Shown here piece by piece: positions 55,620 to 64,000 of a stretch of 64,000 nt of DNA (positions within the stretch are counted from its first letter, which is position 1; every line of letters begins with the position of its first letter). Source of the DNA: Palleronia sp. LCG004 (lineage in GTDB: Bacteria > Pseudomonadota > Alphaproteobacteria > Rhodobacterales > Rhodobacteraceae); the NCBI RefSeq assembly GCF_032931615.1, contig NZ_CP136759.1, positions 248,001 through 312,000 on the forward strand, read 5' to 3'. Under the pieces are notes generated by a model. That model ran no database searches. It was not told the origin of the DNA and saw nothing but the letters and a program-made list of their open reading frames with translations. Both the position numbers and the translations under genes were made by a program.

Positions 55620-56473
55620 ATCGCCGACTTGCGGCTTTCGTCGAGATAGATCTCGCGCAGACGGGTCGCGACGGGGCCGGGGGTGCCGCTGCCGACGGCC
55701 GTCCCGTCGATCTCCACCACCGGAAGAACGAAGGTCGAGGCCGAAGTGACGAAGGCCTCGTCGGCCGCCATCGCCTCCTCGATCGTGAAGGGCCGCTCCT
55801 CGACCTTCATCTGCGCCTCGCGGGCGAAGCGCAAAACCGCCTTGCGCGTGATGCCGTGCAGGATCTCGTTCCCGAGCTGACGGGTCACGATCGTTCCGTC
55901 CTTGACGATATAGGCGTTGTTCGACGTGCCTTCGGTGACGTGGCCGTCCTCGACCATCCAGGCATCGTTCGCCCCGGCGGCCTTGGCCATCATCTTGCCC
56001 ATCGACGGGTAGAGAAGCTGCACCGTCTTGATGTCGCGCCGGCCCCAGCGTTCGTCCGGGATCGAAATGATGCTGAGCCCCTTGGCTGCCATCGGGTTGT
56101 CGACGAGATCGGCGCGCGCCTGCGTGAAGAGGACGAGCGTCTGCCCGGTCCCGGCGGCGGGATAGATGAAATCGCGATCCGCGGCACCGCGCGTCACCTG
56201 CAGATAGATCGTACCCTCGCGCAGATCGTTCTCGGCGATGAGCCGGCGATGGATCTCGAGAAGCTCCCCGGCGGGGACGGGCATCTCCATGCCAAGCTCG
56301 CCCAGCGAGCGTTCGAGCCGTTCGACATGCCCCTCGAAGTCGAGAATGCGCCCGTCCAGAACGCTCGTCACCTCGTAGACGCCGTCGGCGAAGAGGAATC
56401 CGCGGTCGAAGACGGAAACCGTCGCGCTTTCCTCGGGCACGTAATCTCCGTTGACATAGACGATGCGCGACAT
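55616..56473 (-). CDS. dat: D-amino-acid aminotransferase (class IV PLP)
   Basis: The 285-residue fold-type IV enzyme has [32 protein letters not shown] Lys in [12 protein letters not shown], the Glu segment [12 protein letters not shown] and [15 protein letters not shown]. These match D-alanine/D-amino acid transaminases, which make D-glutamate or D-alanine for peptidoglycan. Branched-chain or 4-amino-4-deoxychorismate activity are less likely alternatives. Confidence 0.88.
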   Translation of the reverse strand: MSRIVYVNGDYVPEESATVSVFDRGFLFADGVYEVTSVLDGRILDFEGHVERLERSLGELGMEMPVPAGELLEIHRRLIAENDLREGTIYLQVTRGAADRDFIYPAAGTGQTLVLFTQARADLVDNPMAAKGLSIISIPDERWGRRDIKTVQLLYPSMGKMMAKAAGANDAWMVEDGHVTEGTSNNAYIVKDGTIVTRQLGNEILHGITRKAVLRFAREAQMKVEERPFTIEEAMAADEAFVTSASTFVLPVVEIDGTAVGSGTPGPVATRLREIYLDESRKSAI

Positions 56474-56555
56474 GGGGACGGGCTCCTTACCTGCTCGGAT
56501 CGCACATCGGCCAGGCATGCGATCCTGTCAAGCTCGGGGCCCGGGGCGGCCCCAA

Positions 56556-56575
56556 ATGTTTCGCGCGCGAAACAT
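56556..56575. repeat. 20-bp perfect palindrome related to the GGTTTCGCGGCGAAACC repeat
   Basis: ATGTTTCGCGCGCGAAACAT lies in the gap between the divergent aminotransferase gene and accA, 86 nt before the accA start. It shares the TTTCGC...GCGAAA arms with the palindromes at 39700 and 60979. It also resembles a parS site in its arms but not its centre. Confidence 0.75.
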
Positions 56576-56660
56576 CCGTGCCGAGGGCGATACCTCCCCG
56601 CGAGTTGCATCCCCTGCGCGCCGCGTTCATAGAGACGCGAGATCGACGGAGCGTCCCCAG

Positions 56661-57623
56661 ATGGCACATTATCTTGATTTCGAGAAATCCCTGGCCGAGA
56701 TCGAAGGCAAGGCCGGAGAGTTGCGCGCCATGTCGCGGCGCGACGACGGCACCGACATGGAGGAGCAGGCCCGCGCGCTCGACCAGAAGGCGGACACGCT
56801 GCTCGACGACATCTACAAGAACCTCACGCCCTGGCGGAAATGCCAGGTCGCGCGGCACCCCGACCGGCCGCATTGCGTCGATTACATCCGTGCCCTCTTC
56901 ACCGAATACACCCCGCTCGCCGGCGACCGGAACTTCGCCGACGACGAGGCCGTGATGGGCGGGCTCGCCCGGCTCGACGGTCGTCCGGTCATGGTGATCG
57001 GCCACGAGAAGGGCAACGACACCAAGTCGCGGCTGGAGCGGAACTTCGGCATGGCCCGGCCCGAGGGCTACCGCAAGGCGATCCGCCTCATGGAGATGGC
57101 CGACCGCTTCGGGCTGCCCGTCGTGACTCTGATCGACACGCCGGGCGCATTCCCCGGCAAGGGGGCCGAGGAGCGTGGCCAGTCCGAGGCGATCGCGCGT
57201 TCGACGCAGACCTGCCTCGGGCTCGGCGTGCCGCTCGTCAGCGTGGTGATCGGCGAGGGCGGATCGGGCGGTGCCGTGGCCTTCGCCACCGCGAATCGCG
57301 TCGCGATGCTCGAGCATTCGGTCTATTCGGTGATCTCGCCCGAAGGCTGCGCGTCGATCCTGTGGAAGGATGCCGACAAGATGCGCGAGGCGGCCGAGGC
57401 GCTCAGGTTGACCGCGCAGGATCTCAAGAAGCTCGGCGTCATCGACCGGATCATCCCCGAGCCGCGCGGCGGTGCGCAGCGCGACGCGCGGGCTGCCATG
57501 GATGCGGTCGGGGCCGAGATCGGACGGATGATCGAGGAGCTCTCCAAGCTCGATCGCGACGCGCTGCGCCACGATCGTCGCCGGAAATTCGTCGACATGG
57601 GAAGCAAGGGGCTCGCCGCCTGA
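56661..57623 (+). CDS. accA: Acetyl-CoA carboxylase carboxyltransferase subunit alpha
   Basis: AccA transfers the carboxyl group from biotin to acetyl-CoA to form malonyl-CoA, together with AccD. The 320-residue protein starts [21 protein letters not shown] and contains [33 protein letters not shown] and [14 protein letters not shown]. The in-frame extension upstream was rejected because it is non-homologous. It precedes secE, with a promoter between them. Confidence 0.98.
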   Translation: MAHYLDFEKSLAEIEGKAGELRAMSRRDDGTDMEEQARALDQKADTLLDDIYKNLTPWRKCQVARHPDRPHCVDYIRALFTEYTPLAGDRNFADDEAVMGGLARLDGRPVMVIGHEKGNDTKSRLERNFGMARPEGYRKAIRLMEMADRFGLPVVTLIDTPGAFPGKGAEERGQSEAIARSTQTCLGLGVPLVSVVIGEGGSGGAVAFATANRVAMLEHSVYSVISPEGCASILWKDADKMREAAEALRLTAQDLKKLGVIDRIIPEPRGGAQRDARAAMDAVGAEIGRMIEELSKLDRDALRHDRRRKFVDMGSKGLAA

Positions 57624-57645
57624 TCGGCAGGGCCCCCGAGAGTCC

Positions 57646-57674
57646 TTGATCTGACGCGGCGAAATCCGTATCTG
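57646..57674 (+). promoter_or_regulatory. secE-nusG promoter
   Basis: TTGATC and TATCTG are separated by 17 nt, 34 nt before the secE ATG. It would separate translation/secretion genes from accA. Confidence 0.55.
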
Positions 57675-57707
57675 CACCCCCGACCCATTCCCCGAGGATC
57701 GAAGTTC

Positions 57708-57908
57708 ATGGCCAGCCGCACCAACCCGCTCCAGTTCATCCAGCAGGCCCGCGCGGAAATCGCGAAGGTCGTCTGGCCGACGCGGCGCGAGGTCCTGCTG
57801 ACGACCGTCATGGTCTTCATCATGGCGTCGCTGACGGCGGTGTTCTTCTTCTTCGTGGATTTCATCATCCGGCAGGGGCTGCAGGCCGCGCTGACTTTCT
57901 TCGGCTAG
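57708..57908 (+). CDS. secE: Preprotein translocase subunit SecE
   Basis: The 66-residue clamp subunit of SecYEG has the short one-helix form found in alphaproteobacteria. The amphipathic helix ARAEIAKVVWPTRREVLLTT (residues 12-31) is followed by a transmembrane helix (VMVFIMASLTAVFFFFVDFI). The 135-bp gap to nusG is longer than usual and has no detectable gene. Confidence 0.97.
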   Translation: MASRTNPLQFIQQARAEIAKVVWPTRREVLLTTVMVFIMASLTAVFFFFVDFIIRQGLQAALTFFG

Positions 57909-58043
57909 GCTTGCATCCATGGCCCGCGCCGGTTAGAGGGGCGTTCGATTCCCCCAGACTGACGGCGTGCTTTCGATCGACGTGGCGCGCCGATTTCATA
58001 TTCGGGGCCGCGGAACTAACGCACAGGCGAGGCGAGCATTCAG

Positions 58044-58577
58044 ATGGCAAAGCGATGGTATTCGGTTAGCGTCCTGTCGAATTTCGAGAAGAAGATCGCC
58101 GAGCAGATCCGCTCCGAAGTCGCCGAGAAGAACCTGGGCGAGGAGATCGACGAGGTCCTGGTCCCGACCGAGGAGGTGATCGAGATCCGCCGCGGCAAGA
58201 AGGTCCCGACCGAGCGGCGCTTCATGCCGGGCTACGTGCTCGTCCACATGGAAATGAGCGATCACGGCTATCACCTCATCAGCTCGATCAACCGCGTGAC
58301 CGGCTTCCTCGGTCCGCAGGGGCGTCCGATGCCCATGCGCGACGCCGAGGTCGAGGCGATCCTCGGCCGCGTCCAGGAAGGCGAGGAAACGCCCCGGATC
58401 GAGATCAGCTTCGAGACGGGCGAGCGCGTCAAGGTCACCGACGGTCCGTTCGAAGGGTTCGACGGCATGGTCGAGGACGTGGACGACGACAACCAGCGCC
58501 TCAAGGTGTCGGTGTCGATCTTCGGCCGGGCCACCCCGGTCGAGCTGGAATACACTCAGGTCTCCAAGGAGATCTGA
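58044..58577 (+). CDS. nusG: Transcription termination/antitermination protein NusG
   Basis: The 177-residue protein has the NGN domain ([32 protein letters not shown]) at about 1-115. The KOW domain ([19 protein letters not shown]) is at about 125-177. It binds RNA polymerase and couples it to Rho or the ribosome. Confidence 0.98.
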   Translation: MAKRWYSVSVLSNFEKKIAEQIRSEVAEKNLGEEIDEVLVPTEEVIEIRRGKKVPTERRFMPGYVLVHMEMSDHGYHLISSINRVTGFLGPQGRPMPMRDAEVEAILGRVQEGEETPRIEISFETGERVKVTDGPFEGFDGMVEDVDDDNQRLKVSVSIFGRATPVELEYTQVSKEI

Positions 58578-58693
58578 GCGTTCGACGTGGGAGGGCGGCC
58601 TTCGGGTCCGTCCGAACCACGGCAAGCGGACCCTCATCCGATGGTCCATGTGCAGGACGGGAAGTGTCCCGTCGCGAATGAAAGGAGGCCGTC

Positions 58694-59119
58694 ATGGCCA
58701 AGAAGAAGATCGGCAGCATGAAGCTGCAGGTGCCTGCGGGCCAGGCGAACCCGTCGCCCCCCGTCGGCCCCGCGCTCGGTCAGCGCGGCATCAACATCAT
58801 GGAATTCTGCAAGGCGTTCAACGCGCGCACGCAGGAGATGGAGCAGGGCGCGCCGTGCCCCACCGTGATCACCTACTATCAGGACAAGTCCTTCACGATG
58901 GAGATCAAGACGCCGCCCGCGTCGTATTATCTCAAGAAGGCCGCCAAGGTGAAATCGGGTGCCAAGACCCCCTCGCGCGAGACTGTCGGCACGGTCACCG
59001 TCAAGCAGGTCCGCGAGATCGCCGAGGCCAAGATGAAGGACCTCAACGCCACCGATATCGACCAGGCGATGAAGATCATCCTCGGGTCGGCATCCTCCAT
59101 GGGCATCGAGGTGAAGTAA
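58694..59119 (+). CDS. rplK: 50S ribosomal protein L11
   Basis: The 141-residue GTPase-centre protein has a Pro-rich N-terminal domain ([28 protein letters not shown]). The rRNA-binding C-terminal domain carries [29 protein letters not shown] precedes the ATG. Its stop shares bases with the rplA start (TAATG). Confidence 0.99.
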   Translation: MAKKKIGSMKLQVPAGQANPSPPVGPALGQRGINIMEFCKAFNARTQEMEQGAPCPTVITYYQDKSFTMEIKTPPASYYLKKAAKVKSGAKTPSRETVGTVTVKQVREIAEAKMKDLNATDIDQAMKIILGSASSMGIEVK

Positions 59120-59820
59120 TGGCAAAGCTCAGCAAAAAGCAGAAGGTGCAGCGCGAAGCCGTCGCCGGCAAGGAAAACCTCTCCGTCGATGCGGCCGTGG
59201 CGCTCGTGAAGGGCAATGCGACCTCGAAATTCGACGAGACGATCGAGATCGCGATGAACCTCGGCGTCGATCCGCGCCATGCGGACCAGATGGTGCGCGG
59301 CAGCGTGACGCTGCCCAACGGGACGGGCAAGACCGTTCGTGTCGCCGTCTTCGCACGCGGTCCCAAGGCCGAGGAGGCGCAGGCCGCCGGAGCCGATATC
59401 GTCGGTGCCGAGGATCTCATGGAGCAGATCCAGGGCGGTCAGATCAACTTCGACCGCTGCATCGCGACGCCCGACATGATGCCGATCGTCGGTCGCCTGG
59501 GCAAGATCCTGGGCCCGCGCAACCTCATGCCGAACCCGCGCGTCGGCACGGTGACGATGGACGTCAAGGAAGCGGTCGAGGCCGCGAAGGGCGGTCAGGT
59601 CCAGTTCAAGGCCGAGAAGGCCGGCGTGATCCATGCCGGGATCGGCAAGGCCTCGTTCGACGCCGAGAAACTGGCCGAGAACCTGCGTGCCTTCGTCGAT
59701 GCCGTCGGCAAGGCGAAGCCGGCGGGTGCCAAGGGCACCTACATGAAGCAGGTCGCCATCAGCTCGACCATGGGGCCCGGCGTGACCGTCGACGTGGCTT
59801 CGGCGACCGGCAACGAATGA
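59119..59820 (+). CDS. rplA: 50S ribosomal protein L1
   Basis: The 233-residue stalk-base protein has [29 protein letters not shown] and [23 protein letters not shown]1 is also the translational repressor of the rplK-rplA mRNA in many bacteria. A strong terminator follows, so rplJ-rplL are not transcribed with it. Confidence 0.99.
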   Translation: MAKLSKKQKVQREAVAGKENLSVDAAVALVKGNATSKFDETIEIAMNLGVDPRHADQMVRGSVTLPNGTGKTVRVAVFARGPKAEEAQAAGADIVGAEDLMEQIQGGQINFDRCIATPDMMPIVGRLGKILGPRNLMPNPRVGTVTMDVKEAVEAAKGGQVQFKAEKAGVIHAGIGKASFDAEKLAENLRAFVDAVGKAKPAGAKGTYMKQVAISSTMGPGVTVDVASATGNE

Positions 59821-59845
59821 TCTAGTTCGTTTCGAACCGATCTCG

Positions 59846-59881
59846 AAAGGGGCGCATTCCGGGTGGGATGCGCCCCTTTTT
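59846..59881 (+). terminator. rplK-rplA terminator
   Basis: Arms AAAGGGGCGCAT/ATGCGCCCCTTT form a 12-bp stem with TTTTT at the 3' end, 26 nt after the rplA stop. It cleanly ends the secE-nusG-rplK-rplA unit before the inserted oxidoreductase gene. Confidence 0.92.
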
Positions 59882-59975
59882 CGTTTGCCGGGAATCGGAA
59901 TGGCCGCGATGCGGACCCGACCGGTCGGATCGGGGGTTGTCGAAACAACAACAGACAGTCCCGGAGATGACCGAC

Positions 59976-61538
59976 ATGACCGAATACCGTGCCGCTGCGC
60001 TGGACGATCTCGCTCAGAACGACCCGACCGAGGTGGAACTCGGGGAAACGAAGGTTCTCCTCGTGCGGCAGGGCGACGATGTGCATGCGATGGCGGCGAC
60101 CTGTCCGCACAAGGGCGTGCCGCTGAAGAACGGCGCGATCGACGGCGATCGCATCGTCTGCCCTGCCCATCGCGCATCTTTTGGCCTCGCGACGGGCGAG
60201 CTGATCGCGCCGCCGGCCTGCGAGGCGCTCGCCACCTATCCCGTACGTATCGACGATGGTGAGATCTTCGTGACCGTCGCCGAGGGTGTCGAGCCGCATC
60301 CGCTGCCTGAGCATGCGCGGCGCGGTGACGACGATCGCAAGTTCGTGATCATCGGCAGTGGCGCGGCCGGCTGGCGCGCCGCCGAGACGCTGCGTCGGGA
60401 GGGCTTTGAGGGCAGTATCATCGTCGTCACCGACGAAGGTGGTTCCCCGTTCGACCGCACCGGCTTCTCGAAGGCCTATATCGGCAGCGAGGATACGCCG
60501 GATGCCCCGCTCGTCCGCAAGCCCTCGAATATCGGTGATTTCGATATCGAGATCCGTCAGGGCAAGGCCATCGCGCTGGATCCGCGGGACAGGGCCGTCA
60601 CCCTCGAAGGTCAATCCGAGGTCCTCCGCTATGACAAGCTGCTGGTCGCGACCGGCTCCGGCGCGCGGGAGGCAGGTTTGCCGGGTGGCGATCTCGAAGG
60701 CATTCACCGCATCCGCACGAAGACGGATGCCGATACGCTTCGCGATGACATTGCGGCGCGCAAGGACGGCGGGACCTGCCGGGTTGCGATCGTCGGGGGA
60801 GGGTTCATCGGGCTCGAGGCCGCCACTTTCCTCGGGCGACGCGATGGTGTCGAGGTGACCATGATCATCCGCGAGCACGTGCCGCTCGCCTCGAAATTCG
60901 GTGCTGCCTTCGGGACGCGTATCCTGAGCGAGCAGAAGGAGGCCGGCGTGACGATGCTGACCGGCGCAACCGTCGAGAGGTTTCGCGGCGAAACCAGGGT
61001 CAGCGGCGTGGAGCTTGAGAATGGTGAGGTCGTCGATTGCGACATCGCGATCGTTGCGATCGGCGCGGATCCCCGAACGGAATGGCTGCCGTTCACGAAA
61101 GATGACGATGGCGGCATCTCGGTCGAGCCGACACTGTCCGTGCCGGACCATCCCGACGTGTTCCTGGCCGGCGATATTGCATGCGTTCCGACCGCATGGG
61201 GCCCTAAAAGGATCGAGCATTGGCGTTTCGCGCAGGAACTGGGCGAGCTTGCCGCGCGCAACATGCTCGGGCAGGGCGGGCGCTACGAAGGGACGCCGTT
61301 CTTCTGGACGATGCAGCAGGCGAAGGGATCCTATACCTATACCGGCAATGCATCGGACTGGGACAGGATCGACGGGACGCCAGACGGCGGAAAATTCGCG
61401 TTGTCCTTCGTCAAGGACGGCGAGGTTCCCGCGGTGCTTGCGTTGGGGTTCGACGACCGGGTCACGCTGATGGAGCGCAAGATGGCCGGAACCGGGCCGG
61501 TCCCGGAAGCGGACGCAGTGGCCTACGGGCCCGACTAG
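59976..61538 (+). CDS. Rieske-FAD oxidoreductase (AIFM3/Nfrl-like)
   Basis: The 520-residue fusion has an N-terminal Rieske domain (about 1-105; CPHKG...CPAH cluster ligands near residues 40-62) and a pyridine nucleotide-disulfide type reductase. FAD binding is at VIIGSGAAGWRAAETLR and NAD(P)H binding at VAIVGGGFIGLEAATFLGRR. The second FAD motif DVFLAGDIACVP and a C-terminal reductase domain follow. It resembles ferredoxin reductases of oxygenase systems and AIF-like proteins. The ATG at 59976 has GGAG 9 nt upstream; 59967 is an alternative. It sits between rplA and rplJ and could supply electrons to oxygenases, but no partner is adjacent. Confidence 0.9.
   Translation: MTEYRAAALDDLAQNDPTEVELGETKVLLVRQGDDVHAMAATCPHKGVPLKNGAIDGDRIVCPAHRASFGLATGELIAPPACEALATYPVRIDDGEIFVTVAEGVEPHPLPEHARRGDDDRKFVIIGSGAAGWRAAETLRREGFEGSIIVVTDEGGSPFDRTGFSKAYIGSEDTPDAPLVRKPSNIGDFDIEIRQGKAIALDPRDRAVTLEGQSEVLRYDKLLVATGSGAREAGLPGGDLEGIHRIRTKTDADTLRDDIAARKDGGTCRVAIVGGGFIGLEAATFLGRRDGVEVTMIIREHVPLASKFGAAFGTRILSEQKEAGVTMLTGATVERFRGETRVSGVELENGEVVDCDIAIVAIGADPRTEWLPFTKDDDGGISVEPTLSVPDHPDVFLAGDIACVPTAWGPKRIEHWRFAQELGELAARNMLGQGGRYEGTPFFWTMQQAKGSYTYTGNASDWDRIDGTPDGGKFALSFVKDGEVPAVLALGFDDRVTLMERKMAGTGPVPEADAVAYGPD
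60979..60995. repeat. Second copy of the 17-bp palindrome, inside a coding region
   Basis: GGTTTCGCGGCGAAACC, identical to 39700-39716, lies within the Rieske-FAD oxidoreductase gene, encoding part of VERFRGETR. A chance repeat of a 17-mer in 64 kb is improbable, but codon constraint and GC bias could help. Confidence 0.8.
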
Positions 61539-61776
61539 ATCCGACTTTGCGCGGGGCATCAGAGCCTCGCGGAACCCCCTTGCCGAGCCTTAACGAAAGG
61601 CTTAGACGGACCACTTGGACGATCTGTCGGTGATTCGCCGATGGATCATCCATTTCGTCCGAGACGGTGGGTGAGAGCGATCTCGTAAATCCTGCCCGAG
61701 ACGGGAAGAGACATTGATCGATCGGCCCTTCCGGGGCGCGTTCTGGGATGTGACGACCCGTTCGGACCGCATGATC

Positions 61777-61836
61777 GGACCTTCTGGTCCGGTTGAACGA
61801 GCCGGAGGGGAGACCCTCCAAACTTGGAGTGAAACT
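61777..61836 (+). promoter_or_regulatory. L10 (rplJ) structured mRNA leader
   Basis: Just before rplJ two stable hairpins can form: GGACC-TTCT-GGTCC (61777-61790) and GGAGGG-GAGA-CCCTCC (61804-61819). The rplJ GTG follows with GGAG in between. This is the position of the L10(L12)4 autoregulatory leader known in other bacteria. The 298-bp gap from 61539 also holds an AGCCTT/AAGGCT inverted repeat at 61586-61602. Confidence 0.6.
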
Positions 61837-62355
61837 GTGGATAGAGCTCAAAAAGAGAAAGTGGTCGAGGAACTCGGCCAGATCTTCGAAAGCTCTGGCG
61901 TCGTGGTGGTTGCACACTACGCGGGCCTCACGGTTGCCGAGATGCAGGACCTGCGGGCGCGGCTGCGCCAAGCCGGCGGATCCGTGCGCGTTGCCAAGAA
62001 CAAGCTCGCCAAGATCGCCCTCGAGGGAAAGCCGAACGCCAAGCTTTCGGATCTCCTGACGGGGATGACCGTCCTGTCCTATTCCGAGGATCCCGTGGCT
62101 GCGGCCAAGGCAGCCGAGGATTACGCCAAGGATAACTCGAAGTTCGAGATCCTCGGCGGCTCTATGGGCGAGACACAACTGGACCGTGCCGGTGTTGCCG
62201 CGGTCGCCAAGCTGCCCAGTCGCGACGAGCTCATCGCTTCGATCGCGGCCACGCTTGGCGCACCCGCATCGAACATCGCAGGGGCCATTGGCGCGCCGGC
62301 TTCGAACATCGCGAGCATCCTGTCGACCATCGAGGAGAAGGCGGAAGCCGCCTGA
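61837..62355 (+). CDS. rplJ: 50S ribosomal protein L10
   Basis: The 172-residue stalk protein starts at GTG with TTGGAG 7 nt upstream ([20 protein letters not shown]). It contains [13 protein letters not shown] and the C-terminal helix that anchors L7/L12 dimers. Longer in-frame starts were rejected because they disrupt the leader. Confidence 0.98.
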   Translation: MDRAQKEKVVEELGQIFESSGVVVVAHYAGLTVAEMQDLRARLRQAGGSVRVAKNKLAKIALEGKPNAKLSDLLTGMTVLSYSEDPVAAAKAAEDYAKDNSKFEILGGSMGETQLDRAGVAAVAKLPSRDELIASIAATLGAPASNIAGAIGAPASNIASILSTIEEKAEAA

Positions 62356-62418
62356 TCCGCATCGCCGGGGCTTGTGCCCCGGGGCGCTGGAACACATCTT
62401 AACGAACGGAACGGAAAA

Positions 62419-62799
62419 ATGGCTGATCTGAAGAAACTTGCCGAAGAGATCGTCGGGCTGACCCTGCTCGAAGCTCAGGAACTGAAAACCATCCTCAAGG
62501 ACGAGTATGGCATCGAGCCCGCCGCCGGCGGCGCGGTCATGATGGCCGGTCCCGCGGACGGTGCCGGTGGTGCCGCCGAGGAAGAGCAGACCGAATTCGA
62601 CGTGATCCTCAAGAGCGCCGGTGCGCAGAAGATCAACGTCATCAAGGAGGTCCGCGCGATCACCGGTCTTGGTCTGAAAGAAGCCAAGGAACTGGTCGAA
62701 GCCGGCGGCAAGGCCGTCAAGGAAGGCGTCGACAAGTCCGAAGCCGAGGACATCAAGGCGAAGCTCGAAGCGGCCGGTGCCGAGATCGAGCTGAAGTGA
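62419..62799 (+). CDS. rplL: 50S ribosomal protein L7/L12
   Basis: The 126-residue acidic stalk protein has an N-terminal dimerisation domain ([21 protein letters not shown]), an Ala/Gly-rich hinge near 38-55, and the factor-binding domain ([37 protein letters not shown]). Confidence 0.99.
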   Translation: MADLKKLAEEIVGLTLLEAQELKTILKDEYGIEPAAGGAVMMAGPADGAGGAAEEEQTEFDVILKSAGAQKINVIKEVRAITGLGLKEAKELVEAGGKAVKEGVDKSEAEDIKAKLEAAGAEIELK

Positions 62800-62887
62800 T
62801 CGACGCCCCCGCGATGTCCGCATCCGGGTCCAGTCCTTCGGGAACAGGGATCCGGCAGCAGGCACCGAGGGGCCGATGACATGACCC

Positions 62888-62913
62888 GGCTGGTTCCGTT
62901 CGCGGGACCAGCC
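62888..62913 (+). terminator. Hairpin in the rplL-rpoB gap (possible attenuator)
   Basis: Arms GGCTGGT/ACCAGCC with an additional internal CC/GG pair lie 88 nt after rplL in the 288-bp rplL-rpoB gap. No T-tract follows. In enterobacteria a partial terminator and RNase III site lie in this gap, so attenuation is a reasonable but unproven guess. Confidence 0.45.
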
Positions 62914-63087
62914 TTCCGCGTCTCAAAGAGGGCCGTCAGGCGCGACCTTCTTTCAGGTGCGGCTTCGAGGATCGGGCGGCCGTCTGTGGGAGGATGGCCA
63001 GGTATGGATCCGAAGCTCCCGTTTCGTCAGGGTGCGCGACCTCTCCCCAAGGTGGCGTGACCCGCGAAAAGCAAAGGTGATATCCCC

Positions 63088-64000
63088 ATGGCATCCAGCT
63101 ATCTTGGTCAGAAGCGGCTTCGTAAGTATTACGGCAAGATCCGCGAAGTCCTCGAAATGCCGAACCTCATCGAGGTTCAGAAATCGAGCTACGATCTGTT
63201 CCTGAAATCCGGCGACCAGCTCGAACCGCTGGACGGCGAGGGGATCAAGGGCGTCTTCCAGTCGGTCTTTCCGATCAAGGACTTCAACGAGACCGCCGTT
63301 CTGGAATTCGTGAAGTACGAGCTCGAGAAGCCGAAATACGATGTCGAGGAATGCCAGCAGCGCGACATGACCTACAGCGCGCCGCTGAAGGTCACGCTGC
63401 GTCTCATCGTGTTCGATATCGACGAGGATACGGGCGCGAAATCCGTGAAGGACATCAAGGAGCAGGACGTGTTCATGGGCGACATGCCGCTCATGACGCC
63501 GAACGGCACCTTCATCGTGAACGGGACCGAGCGCGTCATCGTGTCGCAGATGCATCGCTCCCCGGGTGTCTTCTTCGACCACGACAAGGGCAAGACCCAC
63601 AGCTCGGGCAAGCTGCTCTTCGCCTGCCGCATCATTCCCTATCGCGGGTCCTGGCTCGATTTCGAGTTCGACGCCAAGGATCTCGTCTATGCGCGGATCG
63701 ACCGCCGCCGGAAGCTCCCGGTCACGACGCTGCTCTATGCGCTCGGGCTCGATCAGGAAGCGATCATGGACGCCTATTACGACACGGTGTCCTTCACGCT
63801 GGAGAAGAACCGCGGCTGGGTGACGAAGTTCTTCCCCGAGCGGGTGCGCGGTACCCGTCCGGGCTATGACCTCGTCGATGCGAAGTCGGGTGAAGTGATC
63901 GCCGAGGCCGGCAAGAAAGTGACGCCGCGTGCCGTCAAGCAGCTGATCGATGCGGGCGAGGTCACGGACCTGCTGCTGCCCTTCGACCAGATCCTGGGCC
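63088..64000 (+). CDS. rpoB: RNA polymerase beta subunit, 3'-truncated by the window
   Basis: The first 304 codons of rpoB are visible and the frame is open to the window end. The N-terminus ([18 protein letters not shown]) and the protrusion/lobe segments [25 protein letters not shown] and [30 protein letters not shown] are unmistakable. The rifampicin pocket lies beyond the window. The gene follows rplL after 288 nt. Confidence 0.99.
   Translation, partial: MASSYLGQKRLRKYYGKIREVLEMPNLIEVQKSSYDLFLKSGDQLEPLDGEGIKGVFQSVFPIKDFNETAVLEFVKYELEKPKYDVEECQQRDMTYSAPLKVTLRLIVFDIDEDTGAKSVKDIKEQDVFMGDMPLMTPNGTFIVNGTERVIVSQMHRSPGVFFDHDKGKTHSSGKLLFACRIIPYRGSWLDFEFDAKDLVYARIDRRRKLPVTTLLYALGLDQEAIMDAYYDTVSFTLEKNRGWVTKFFPERVRGTRPGYDLVDAKSGEVIAEAGKKVTPRAVKQLIDAGEVTDLLLPFDQILG

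Noticed and set aside
56556..56575. parS centromere site for ParB
   Set aside because: The arms resemble parS (GTTTC...GAAAC), but the centre is GCGCGC and the site is longer than the 16-bp parS with its CACGTG-type core. The related copies at 39700 and 60979 also lack that core.
57908..58043. tRNA-like fragments between secE and nusG (GGTTAGAG D-arm-like and GTTCGATTC T-arm-like)
   Set aside because: No acceptor stem, anticodon arm or CCA can be formed and the T stem has a mismatch, so at most it is a relic; chance similarity is likelier.

Overview
This is a GC-rich bacterial chromosomal segment. Its gene content and order point to an alphaproteobacterium, most probably of the Rhodobacterales (Roseobacter-type Rhodobacteraceae). 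Supporting markers are an Hsp20-DUF1150 pair, DUF1244, a cell-wall extensin-like lipoprotein, a family II Mn-dependent pyrophosphatase, frequent ATGA/GTGA start-stop overlaps, and the order accA-secE-nusG-rplK-rplA...rplJ-rplL-rpoB. The assignment is inference; no rRNA gene is present. I found no tRNA, IS element, integrase, phage gene or CRISPR array. Coding density is very high and no gene-free stretch exceeds 300 bases.

Layout. 1-10.6 kb: the 3' part of priA, a SurA-like periplasmic protein with Ser/Asp-rich tails, msrA, a MarR regulator divergent from a feruloyl-CoA-synthase-like ligase with a clear palindrome between them, and a two-gene RND efflux pump. 10.6-18.7 kb (minus strand): an eight-gene, tightly overlapping operon. 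It encodes a stand-alone Rieske protein, a Rieske-less non-heme-iron oxygenase, a glutathione S-transferase, an 8-oxoguanine-deaminase-like amidohydrolase and a complete BMP-type nucleoside/purine ABC importer. 18.9-23.1 kb (minus): treZ-treY and a degenerate acylphosphatase, for making trehalose from maltodextrin. 23.2-31.5 kb: glycerate kinase, prs, a DsbA-like isomerase, the ribF-ycgN-threonine aldolase operon, a HAD phosphatase, ppaC and a PD-(D/E)XK protein.

31.5-45.3 kb: groESL with a near-CIRCE operator, a secreted lipase-like hydrolase, purE-purK, hsp20-DUF1150, a CDF metal exporter, an SH3 protein, a hydroxyacid dehydrogenase, a CsbD-like protein, a GH13 alpha-glucosidase, rpsD, and hisC-tyrosine pathway dehydrogenase-extensin. 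45.3-56.5 kb: an EamA transporter, pheT, YfdX, YrhK, pheS, two small secreted proteins, rplT-rpmI, pyk, DUF1244, DUF5671 and a D-amino acid aminotransferase. 56.6-64 kb: accA, secE-nusG-rplK-rplA with its terminator, an inserted Rieske/FAD reductase, then rplJ-rplL and the 5' third of rpoB, which runs off the window.

The most interesting system is the 10.6-18.7 kb operon. The catalytic subunit resembles the VanA/NdmA class of Rieske N/O-demethylases but lacks the Rieske domain. That domain is encoded by the gene immediately upstream, and a GST follows. This parallels the caffeine N7-demethylase NdmC/NdmD/NdmE, where a Rieske-less oxygenase borrows a Rieske cluster and needs a GST homologue. 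Linked to an 8-oxoguanine deaminase and a purine importer, it suggests an oxidative route for an imported, possibly methylated, purine. A second notable signal is a family of TTTCGC...GCGAAA palindromes, of which one 17-mer occurs twice.
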